Assembly: GCF_009770985.1 (NCBI RefSeq)
Contig: NZ_WSRW01000002.1
Coordinates: forward strand, 372,001-436,000
Reading direction: 5' to 3'
DNA: 64,000 bases
From: Mucilaginibacter lacusdianchii
Lineage (GTDB): Bacteria; Bacteroidota; Bacteroidia; Sphingobacteriales; Sphingobacteriaceae
Shown one piece after another: positions 26,018 through 33,141 of this stretch. The notes below the pieces were generated by a model, which saw nothing but the letters and a program-made list of their open reading frames with translations, was not told where the DNA came from and made no database searches. The stretch's first letter is position 1. Each line of letters starts with the position of its first letter. Position numbers and translations under genes: made by a program.

Positions 26018-27097
26018 TTACAATTTGCTATTTACGTCTAAGCAGTTCAAATCTTCAAAAGCCGCAGTTAAACGCTTAACAAAGGTCTCTTCGCCTTTAC
26101 GTAACCACACGCGTGGATCGTAATATTTTTTATTAGGTGAATCTTCGCCTTCTGGGTTACCAATCTGGCTTTGCAAATAACCTTCTTTTGATTGATAGTA
26201 ATCTTTAATACCTTCCCAGAAAGCCCATTGCATATCGGTATCAATATTCATTTTGATAGCACCGTATGAAATAGCCTCGCGGATTTCTTCCTGGCTTGAA
26301 CCAGATCCACCGTGGAATACAAAGTTGATAGGTTTTTCAGCCGCTAAGCTATATTTTTGTTTAATAAACTCTTGAGAGTTGTGCAGAATAACCGGTTGTA
26401 ATTTAACGTTACCTGGTTTGTAAACACCGTGTACGTTACCAAATGCAGCCGCAACAGTAAAGCGAGGGCTAACTGCTGATAAGTGCTCATAAGCATAGGC
26501 TACTTCTTCTGGCTGGGTATATAAACGAGAGCTATCCACGTCGCTGTTATCAACACCATCTTCTTCTCCACCGGTTACACCTAACTCAATCTCCAGCGTC
26601 ATGTTCATTTTAGACATACGCTCTAAATATTTAGCTGAAACCTCGATATTTTCTTCGATTGGCTCTTCAGATAAATCAAGCATGTGCGATGAAAACAAAG
26701 GTTTGCCGGTTTCAGCAAAGTGTTTCTCGCCGTGATCTAACAGGCCGTCTATCCATGGCAATAACTTTTTAGCAGCATGGTCGGTGTGTAAAATTACGGC
26801 AACGCCATAATGCTCAGCTAATAAATGTACGTGTTTAGCAGCTGATACCGCACCTAAAATGCAAGCCTGCAGTTTAGAGTTATCAAGTGTTTTGCCCGCA
26901 TAAAATTGTGCGCCACCATTCGAAAGCTGAATAATAACCGGCGAATTAACCGCCTTAGCTGTTTCCATAACCGCGTTAATGGAATTTGTACCAATAACGT
27001 TAACCGCTGGTAAAGCAAACTGATGCTTTTTAGCTGCTTCAAACAGCTCTTGCACCTGATCGCCGTGCAATACGCCTTTATAGTTTTTTATGTCCAT
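26018..27097 (-). CDS. fbaA: Fructose-bisphosphate aldolase, class II
   Basis: Zinc-dependent aldolase splitting fructose 1,6-bisphosphate into DHAP and glyceraldehyde 3-phosphate in glycolysis and the reverse in gluconeogenesis. From the ATG at 27097 it has 359 residues, the class IIA (E. coli FbaA) length. Metal ligands and catalytic residues lie in ILHTDHAAKKLLPWIDG, LEIELGVTGGEEDGVDN, GNVHGVYKPGNVKLQ and VFHGGSGSS; the phosphate site NIDTDMQWAFWEG is intact. A TTG two codons upstream is the only alternative start. Confidence 0.96.
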   Translation of the reverse strand: MDIKNYKGVLHGDQVQELFEAAKKHQFALPAVNVIGTNSINAVMETAKAVNSPVIIQLSNGGAQFYAGKTLDNSKLQACILGAVSAAKHVHLLAEHYGVAVILHTDHAAKKLLPWIDGLLDHGEKHFAETGKPLFSSHMLDLSEEPIEENIEVSAKYLERMSKMNMTLEIELGVTGGEEDGVDNSDVDSSRLYTQPEEVAYAYEHLSAVSPRFTVAAAFGNVHGVYKPGNVKLQPVILHNSQEFIKQKYSLAAEKPINFVFHGGSGSSQEEIREAISYGAIKMNIDTDMQWAFWEGIKDYYQSKEGYLQSQIGNPEGEDSPNKKYYDPRVWLRKGEETFVKRLTAAFEDLNCLDVNSKL

Positions 27098-27279
27098 GAG
27101 CAATTAAATTTTCGGCGCTAATGTATGAAAAAATATGTTTTTATGATATAACCTTATATTAATTTGTCTACTAAACAAGTGGAGTAAAACCGGCAAGTAA
27201 TCTAATCGATAACCAAACAATCAATTGAATTAATTTTTTTGTTTCTTTGTACCCGATTATACAAAGAAAGATATTAGTA

Positions 27280-28125
27280 ATGGCGTGGTTTAAAAGAGAA
27301 TCGAAAGGTATAACTACCAGTACTGAAGATAAAAAAGAAGCACCTGATGGCTTATGGAATAAATGCCCGAACTGTAAACGGCCGTTACATTATACCGAAC
27401 AGGTAGAAAACCAATACGTTTGCCATTACTGCGGCTTCCATTTGCGCATAGGTTCGCAAGAATACTTTTCTGTATTGTTTGACAATAACGAGTTTACCGA
27501 GCTGTTTACCAACCTAAAATCGGGCGACCCGCTTGATTTTGTGGACACCAAAAAATATAGCGACCGCTTAAAAGATACCATGGCCAAAACCGGCTTAAAA
27601 GACGCTATACGTGCGGCACACGGTACGGTTGATGGTATGCCCCTGATGGTAGCTTGTATGGATTTTAACTTTATCGGTGGTTCTATGGGCTCGGTGGTGG
27701 GCGAAAAAATTGCACGCTCTATCGATTACAGCATCCAGAATAAAGTACCGTTTTTGATGATATCCAAATCTGGCGGTGCACGAATGATGGAAGCTGCATT
27801 TTCATTAATGCAAATGGCTAAAACTTCGGCTAAACTGGCTTTACTGGCCCAAGCGCGTATACCTTACATATCATTGCTAACAGACCCAACTACAGGCGGC
27901 GTAACGGCATCATACGCTATGCTGGGTGATATTAATATTGCGGAACCGGGTGCTTTAATTGGATTTGCCGGCCCGCGTGTAATTAAAGAAACTATTAAGA
28001 AAGATCTTCCAAAAGGCTTTCAAACTGCCGAGTTTTTGCAAGAGCACGGTTTCCTAGACTTTATTGTTGATCGCCGCGAGATGAAAGAAAAACTAGGCTC
28101 TTTCTTAAAAATGATGGCAAATTAA
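27280..28125 (+). CDS. accD: Acetyl-CoA carboxylase carboxyltransferase subunit beta
   Basis: With AccA it moves the carboxyl group from biotin to acetyl-CoA, the committed step of fatty acid synthesis. The true start is the ATG at 27280 ([11 protein letters not shown]); the open frame extends upstream only to a TTG. In 281 residues it has the four-cysteine zinc ribbon CPNCKRPL...CHYCGFHLR near 29-50, then the crotonase-fold core with [36 protein letters not shown] and [19 protein letters not shown]. It stands alone, as often in Bacteroidota. Confidence 0.96.
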   Translation: MAWFKRESKGITTSTEDKKEAPDGLWNKCPNCKRPLHYTEQVENQYVCHYCGFHLRIGSQEYFSVLFDNNEFTELFTNLKSGDPLDFVDTKKYSDRLKDTMAKTGLKDAIRAAHGTVDGMPLMVACMDFNFIGGSMGSVVGEKIARSIDYSIQNKVPFLMISKSGGARMMEAAFSLMQMAKTSAKLALLAQARIPYISLLTDPTTGGVTASYAMLGDINIAEPGALIGFAGPRVIKETIKKDLPKGFQTAEFLQEHGFLDFIVDRREMKEKLGSFLKMMAN

Positions 28126-28177
28126 GTTTGACAGTTCAGTTACTTTAGCATATCAATCTTCTTTCGCTCAAGATAAA

Positions 28178-28214
28178 AACAGAAAAGCCACCTTTGTAAG
28201 GTGGCTTTTCTGTT
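28178..28214. terminator. Bidirectional terminator between accD and the Asp-rich gene
   Basis: AACAGAAAAGCCACCTT (28178-28194) pairs perfectly with AAGGTGGCTTTTCTGTT (28198-28214) around a 3-nt loop. Convergent genes flank it, so it can serve both. Confidence 0.85.
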
Positions 28215-28229
28215 TAATAGCTAATGATA

Positions 28230-28793
28230 TTAGATACCTTCGGTACCTGGCTCATGCCCAATCATACGACCGGTAGTACGACCTTGATCGCGGCTTGTAA
28301 AATCAGTTTCTGCACGGCCAACTGATGGAAACTCCTGCGGACGTGGCGGTGTTACATCGGTTTGTTCGCTAAAGCTACCTTCGTCATCCTGACGGGACGG
28401 CGGTACTTCATCTTCACTAGGATATCTTAAATCCTCATTGTCTGCTTCGCCCTGCTCTGGTATCTCGTTAGGCTCGTCATCATCATAACTCTCCGGAATA
28501 CCTGTAGATGAGGTTTCTGCCTCGCCGGTGATGCGATTGTAATCCTCGTCTTCATCTTCGTCTAGATCCTCATCGTCCAGATCTTCGTCATAATCGGGCA
28601 CTATATCGTCGTCTGCATCCAGATCATCGTCATCTAAATCGTCATCATCCAAATCCAGATCATCGTTATCTAAATCATCATCATCTTCGGGATCAACAGC
28701 CTCAGCTCTTGAAAATCTGCCATGCTGTAGTTCGTCGCGTCTAGTTAATACATCCTCGTCCGTAGACAAGGCTTCCTGATTAAATGCTAACAT
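28230..28793 (-). CDS. Asp-rich low-complexity hypothetical protein
   Basis: A 187-residue soluble protein without signal peptide or membrane segment and of unknown function. Residues about 33-88 are almost entirely acidic, built from units such as DLDLDDDDLDDDDLDADDD and DEDLDDEDLDEDEDEDY. The N-terminus (MLAFNQEALSTDEDVLTRRD) and C-terminus (TTGRMIGHEPGTEGI) are ordinary sequence, and a Pro/Glu/Ser-rich stretch lies between. At DNA level the acidic block is a run of near-identical ATC/GTC triplets on the plus strand, prone to slippage. The conserved-looking ends and flanking terminators argue that it is a real gene. Its extreme charge suggests calcium binding or interaction with basic proteins, which is inference. 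Confidence 0.75.
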   Translation of the reverse strand: MLAFNQEALSTDEDVLTRRDELQHGRFSRAEAVDPEDDDDLDNDDLDLDDDDLDDDDLDADDDIVPDYDEDLDDEDLDEDEDEDYNRITGEAETSSTGIPESYDDDEPNEIPEQGEADNEDLRYPSEDEVPPSRQDDEGSFSEQTDVTPPRPQEFPSVGRAETDFTSRDQGRTTGRMIGHEPGTEGI

Positions 28794-28881
28794 AGGGTTC
28801 CTTATTTAGTGGTTAATTTGATAACCCTTGGAACACGGGCTTTGTTTTTGAAATTTAAAGAGAAAAAATATCGTTATTATA

Positions 28882-28914
28882 AAACAGCCCGCCTATTTTA
28901 CGGGCGGGCTGTTT
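28882..28914 (-). terminator. Terminator after the cysteine desulfurase gene
   Basis: AAACAGCCCGCC (28882-28893) pairs with GGCGGGCTGTTT (28903-28914) around a 9-nt loop; it lies 51 bp beyond the minus-strand stop at 28966. Confidence 0.8.
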
Positions 28915-28965
28915 CCTGTATTTCTATAAGTTGTTTAAGCATCTGACGTACTTAAATCACTGTAA

Positions 28966-30102
28966 TTAAGCGTTTACCATTACAATTTCTTTTATTTTGG
29001 CAATTGTAAAATCAACCTCCTCACGGGTGTTGTATTTGGAAAACGAAAAACGTACAGCAGGCCTGTCGGGGTTAGCACCAATGCCCGATAAAACATGCGA
29101 ACCAATGTTAGTACCCGAACTGCAAGCGCTGCCGCCAGACGCCGAAATACCAGCAATATCCAAACTAAAAAGCAGCATATCTCCCATTTCCATTTCAGGG
29201 AAAGACACATTTAAAACCGTGTACAAGCTTTTATCGGGCGCTGTTTCGCCGTTGAAATGAATGCCTGGGATTTGTTGCAGCTGCTCCATCATGTATGATT
29301 TAAGGCCTTGTATATGCTGCTGATGTTGCTCCATATCGGCATAGGCCATTTCAAGAGCTTTAGCTAAACCAACTATACCGTAAATATTTTCAGTTCCGCC
29401 ACGCATGTTGCGTTCTTGCGAACCGCCGTAAATCATCGGGTTAATTTTAACGCGATGATTGATGTGCAAAAACCCAACGCCTTTAGGCCCATGCAATTTG
29501 TGGGCCGCGCAAACCATAAAGTGTACTTTCAGCTTGCTCAAATCATGCGCATAATGCCCTACTGTTTGCACAGTATCACAGTGGAACATGGCATCATACT
29601 GCTCGCATAAATCACCAACCCTAACAATATCTGTAAGCGTGCCTATTTCATTATTAGCGTGCATTAATGAAACAAAGCTGCGCTCATTTTGCTGTAGCAG
29701 TTGCTCTAATTGCGCATAATCGATGTTGCCTTTATCATCCACCTCAACAAAACTTAGTTTAATATGACCGGCTTTTTCCATAGCCTCAAGCGTATGCACT
29801 ACGGCGTGATGCTCTATACGGCTGGTTATAGCATGCTTTAAACCATGATCTATAATGCCGCATCTAATGGCTGTGTTATCTGCCTCAGTGCCTCCTGAGG
29901 TAAAAAATATTTCGGCTGGTGAGGTATGCAGCAAACCAGCTATAGCTTTTCGGGCTTTTTCCACCAAAGCTCTGGCCTCGCGCCCATGCGCATGAATAGA
30001 TGATGGATTGCCATACTGACTTTCCATTACCTGCAGCATTTGCTTCATTACTTCAGGATCGAGCGGTGTGGTAGCTGCATTATCGAAATATACACGGGTC
30101 AT
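28966..30102 (-). CDS. Cysteine desulfurase (NifS/IscS family)
   Basis: PLP enzyme that releases sulfur from L-cysteine as an enzyme-bound persulfide for Fe-S clusters or tRNA thiolation. The 378 residues start with YFDNAATTPLDPEVM; FFTSGGTEADNTAI and HCDTVQTVGHYAHDL bind PLP, CAAHKLHGPKGVGF carries the Schiff-base Lys202, and SASGGSACSSGTNIGSHVL the persulfide Cys327 on the long mobile loop of group I enzymes. No iscU or other Fe-S gene is adjacent, so IscS and NifS-type tRNA roles remain open. Confidence 0.92.
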   Translation of the reverse strand: MTRVYFDNAATTPLDPEVMKQMLQVMESQYGNPSSIHAHGREARALVEKARKAIAGLLHTSPAEIFFTSGGTEADNTAIRCGIIDHGLKHAITSRIEHHAVVHTLEAMEKAGHIKLSFVEVDDKGNIDYAQLEQLLQQNERSFVSLMHANNEIGTLTDIVRVGDLCEQYDAMFHCDTVQTVGHYAHDLSKLKVHFMVCAAHKLHGPKGVGFLHINHRVKINPMIYGGSQERNMRGGTENIYGIVGLAKALEMAYADMEQHQQHIQGLKSYMMEQLQQIPGIHFNGETAPDKSLYTVLNVSFPEMEMGDMLLFSLDIAGISASGGSACSSGTNIGSHVLSGIGANPDRPAVRFSFSKYNTREEVDFTIAKIKEIVMVNA

Positions 30103-30178
30103 GATTAACGTTTATTTTGAGTTTGAGTGATGGGTTGGTTTTATTTTAAGCCCGCTGTGTTCACAACAGGTGGTTGCA

Positions 30179-31570
30179 TTATTCGTTTAAATTCAATATT
30201 TCTTTGATATCCGCAATTATCTTGTTTGCCAGATTGTTAGCCACCGTTTCAGAATCGCCTTCTGAATAAATGCGGATGATAGGTTCTGTATTGGATCGGC
30301 GCAGGTGTACCCATTGCTTATCAAATTCAATTTTAAGACCATCAATGGTGCTGTGCGGTTGATTTTTGTACTTATCTTCTACCTTTTGCAACAGCATATC
30401 AATATCCATCTCCGGCGTTAGGGTAATTTTATTTTTTGATATGAAGTAATTTGGGTAAGTGCTGCGCAATACAGAAACCGATTTACCAAATTTAGCGAGG
30501 TGTGTTAAAAATAGCGCTATACCAACCAGTGCATCACGGCCATAGTGCAGTTCAGGATAGATTACCCCACCATTACCCTCGCCGCCTATTACTGCATTAA
30601 CTTCTTTCATTTTGGTTACCACGTTAACCTCTCCTACCGCAGCAGCCTGGTATTCGCCACCTGCTTTTTCGGTTACGTCGCGCAAAGCACGGGTAGATGA
30701 AAGATTAGAAACTGTATTGCCTTTATTGTGCTTCAACACATAATCGGCTACGGCAACGAGCGTATATTCTTCGCCGAACATATTGCCATCCTCGCACACA
30801 AAGCAAAGGCGGTCAACATCAGGATCTACGGCAATGCCTAAGTCAGCTTTTTTGTGCAGCACTTGCTTAGACAGTTCGGCCAAGTTTTCGGGTAAGGGTT
30901 CTGGATTGTGCGGAAAATTGCCATCAGGTTCACAATATAGTTGATGCACTGTTTTTACGCCTAAAGCGCTAAGTAAAGCAGGCACAAAAATACCGCCTGT
31001 TGAGTTAACGCAATCTAACACTACTTTAAAATCAGCTTCGGCAATAGCTTGGGCATCTACTAAAGGCAGGGCCAGTACTTGGTCTATATGTTTTTGCAGA
31101 TAGCTGTCATCAGCAGTTACTTTACCTAAATGATTAACATCAGCGTAGGTAAAATCATTACTTTCGGCTATTTCCAGTACTTCTTTACCGTCGGTATCGC
31201 TAATAAATTCTCCGGTATTGTTCAGTAACTTAAGTGCATTCCATTGTTTTGGATTATGACTGGCGGTTAAAATAATACCACCGGCTGCTTGCTCGGCAGG
31301 TACAGCAATTTCAACAGTTGGCGTGGTTGATAAACCTAAATCCACCACATCAATACCTAGACCCTGCAGCGTACCAATTACCAGGTTGTTTACCATAGTA
31401 CCGGATAAGCGGGCGTCTCGACCGATTACAATTTTGCGGATACCTGTTTTTTTGATAGTCCAGGCGCCAAAAGCCGATGTAAATTTAACAATATCCAGTG
31501 GTGTTAAACCATCTCCTGCTGCACCGCCAATGGTGCCTCTTATACCCGAAATAGATTTTATTAGCGTCAA
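30179..31570 (-). CDS. glmM: Phosphoglucosamine mutase
   Basis: Interconverts glucosamine 6-phosphate and glucosamine 1-phosphate on the way to UDP-GlcNAc. The phosphoserine loop is GIILTASHNPKQWNALKL (Ser104), the metal loop DLGIAVDPDVDRLCFV, the sugar loop GGEGNGGVIYP and the C-terminal phosphate site LRRSNTEPIIRIYSEG. There is no ATG before the catalytic core: the frame offers TTG at 31594 and TTG at 31570. Only the latter gives the family start TLIKSISGIRGTIGG and a 463-residue protein, so I chose it. Sequence similarity to phosphomannomutases leaves a small doubt about substrate. Confidence 0.9.
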   Translation of the reverse strand: MTLIKSISGIRGTIGGAAGDGLTPLDIVKFTSAFGAWTIKKTGIRKIVIGRDARLSGTMVNNLVIGTLQGLGIDVVDLGLSTTPTVEIAVPAEQAAGGIILTASHNPKQWNALKLLNNTGEFISDTDGKEVLEIAESNDFTYADVNHLGKVTADDSYLQKHIDQVLALPLVDAQAIAEADFKVVLDCVNSTGGIFVPALLSALGVKTVHQLYCEPDGNFPHNPEPLPENLAELSKQVLHKKADLGIAVDPDVDRLCFVCEDGNMFGEEYTLVAVADYVLKHNKGNTVSNLSSTRALRDVTEKAGGEYQAAAVGEVNVVTKMKEVNAVIGGEGNGGVIYPELHYGRDALVGIALFLTHLAKFGKSVSVLRSTYPNYFISKNKITLTPEMDIDMLLQKVEDKYKNQPHSTIDGLKIEFDKQWVHLRRSNTEPIIRIYSEGDSETVANNLANKIIADIKEILNLNE

Positions 31571-31633
31571 AACACAAAAAATTTTAGTGCTCAAAAATAC
31601 ATATTATTGACGGATAGTTTTGTAATAGACGTG

Positions 31634-31667
31634 TTGTTTTAACCCCATAGATTATTAGCTATATTTG
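31634..31667 (+). promoter_or_regulatory. Candidate promoter for the PAP2-ZIP pair
   Basis: TTG at 31634-31636 and an exact TAnnTTTG box (TATATTTG, 31660-31667) are separated by 23 bp, slightly longer than usual. Transcription would leave a leader of about 120 nt before the ATG at 31796, in which no further structure was recognised. Confidence 0.45.
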
Positions 31668-31795
31668 CGGCCGCCAGCAATGTATGCTGCTTACACTTGG
31701 ATATGACGAACAAAAAGGCTTTCGGATTGTAATTGGCTTGCGCCTGATCACCGCTAGCTTTAAATAACAGCAACCCATTTACGTGCATTATAAAA

Positions 31796-32359
31796 ATGCC
31801 TGACTTTTTACTTGAACTGGACCGTACCTGGTTTTATTTTATAAACCACACGCTGAGCAACCCGCTATTTGACTGGGTAATGCCCTGGCTACGCAATCCC
31901 AAATTTTGGATTCCGGTTTATATATTCATCATTGCCTTCAGCATTTGGAAATATAAAGCCCGCGGTGCCTGGCTAATTGTATGCCTGGCCATTACAGTAG
32001 GCGTAGCCGATTTTGGCAGCGCCAGCATCATTAAAAAGCTGGCTCAACGTAATCGCCCCTGTCGCGACTCGGCTTTAGCCACAACCATTACCAGCCGGGT
32101 GCCTTGTGGAACGGGATACAGCTTTCCATCTACCCATGCGAGTGACCATTTTGCTATGTCAATTTTTTTAAGCTTGGTTTACTATCGTAAATGGCGCTGG
32201 GTATGGTTTTGGACTATCATATGGGCCACGCTGGTTTGCTTTGCACAAGTTTATGTGGGTGTACATTACCCTATAGATGTTTTAACTGGCGCGGCGTTCG
32301 GCACCTTGATCGGCTTACTTTTTGCCCGATTATTTCACAAATTTCAACCTGCGTTTTAA
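31796..32359 (+). CDS. PAP2-family phosphatase
   Basis: A 187-residue membrane phosphatase with about five helices. The three catalytic motifs are present: KKLAQRNRP (motif 1, KxxxxxxRP), PSTHASDHF (motif 2, PSxH-type, PSTH) and YVGVHYPIDVLTGA (motif 3, SRxxxxxHxxxD-type with the nucleophile His). Such enzymes dephosphorylate undecaprenyl pyrophosphate, phosphatidic acid or lipid A at the periplasmic face. Which is used here is unknown. The stop overlaps the ZIP start by one base (TAATG). Confidence 0.88.
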   Translation: MPDFLLELDRTWFYFINHTLSNPLFDWVMPWLRNPKFWIPVYIFIIAFSIWKYKARGAWLIVCLAITVGVADFGSASIIKKLAQRNRPCRDSALATTITSRVPCGTGYSFPSTHASDHFAMSIFLSLVYYRKWRWVWFWTIIWATLVCFAQVYVGVHYPIDVLTGAAFGTLIGLLFARLFHKFQPAF

Positions 32360-33072
32360 TGTACTGGAAACTTATACTTCTATTTTTAAGTGCTTTTTTA
32401 GGCGGTGTTTCTGTCTTTTTATTTAAAGGCGGCAGCCATAAGCAGCTTAAACTGGTACTGTCTTTTAGCGGTGCGTACTTGTTCAGTATAACTGTACTAC
32501 ACTTAATTCCTGATGCTTATCATGGTAATGATCATTTAGTAGGCGTGTTTATACTGATAGGTTTTATATTTCAAATTGTGCTCGAACAATTCTCTGACGG
32601 TATAGAGCACGGGCATATGCACCTTCACCATCATGATAAGGCGGCCTTTCCGTTAGGTATTATGGTGAGCCTTTGCCTGCATGGCTTTTTAGAAGGTATG
32701 CCCTTAGCACGTGGTTATCAAACCCAATTGGTGTTTGGCATTGCACTGCACCATATACCGGCAGCTTTTGCACTGGGTACAGTATTGTTGGCCAATCATC
32801 AATCGCGCACTAAAACCGTATTTTTTATTGTGTTGTTTGCCAGTATGGCACCTACGGGTTACTTTTTTAGCGATGCGTTGAGCAATGGTGGCGTTGGTAA
32901 CCTGCAACAGTATTTTAACCGGATTATGGGCGTGGTAATTGGCATTTTTCTGCATATATCTACCACTATATTGTTTGAGGCAGGACCAGACCATACGTTT
33001 AATCGACGCAAGCTAATTGCAGTACTATTAGGTGTTGGTATTGCGCTGGGTGGGTTTATAACTGAGTTGTAA
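32359..33072 (+). CDS. ZIP family metal transporter
   Basis: A 237-residue, about eight-helix divalent-metal importer. The frame is open further upstream into the PAP2 gene, but the ATG at 32359, overlapping the PAP2 stop, gives the natural start MYWKLILLFLSAFLGG. ZIP motifs include SITVLHLIPDAYHGND, the His-rich loop HGHMHLHHHDK, SLCLHGFLEGMPLA and the metal-binding HHIPAAFALGTVLL. Zinc or iron is the likely substrate. Coupling with PAP2 may reflect coexpression only. Confidence 0.88.
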   Translation: MYWKLILLFLSAFLGGVSVFLFKGGSHKQLKLVLSFSGAYLFSITVLHLIPDAYHGNDHLVGVFILIGFIFQIVLEQFSDGIEHGHMHLHHHDKAAFPLGIMVSLCLHGFLEGMPLARGYQTQLVFGIALHHIPAAFALGTVLLANHQSRTKTVFFIVLFASMAPTGYFFSDALSNGGVGNLQQYFNRIMGVVIGIFLHISTTILFEAGPDHTFNRRKLIAVLLGVGIALGGFITEL

Positions 33073-33103
33073 CCAAAACATCTCTCATTTACAGCATTAC
33101 GTT

Positions 33104-33141
33104 AACTAATAAAGCCCTCGGTACTAAGGGCTTTATTAGTT
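33104..33141. terminator. Bidirectional terminator between ZIP and the T9SS hydrolase gene
   Basis: AACTAATAAAGCCCT (33104-33118) pairs perfectly with AGGGCTTTATTAGTT (33127-33141) around an 8-nt loop. Its last two bases overlap the minus-strand stop codon at 33140-33142. Confidence 0.8.

Noticed and set aside
28560..28700. Possible CRISPR or tandem repeat in the ATC/GTC-rich stretch
   Set aside because: The near-repeats are triplet runs encoding the Asp-rich tract, with no spacer structure.
32191..32358. Upstream extension of the ZIP frame into the PAP2 gene
   Set aside because: It would add 56 residues lying inside PAP2 coding sequence; the ATG overlapping the PAP2 stop gives the normal ZIP N-terminus.
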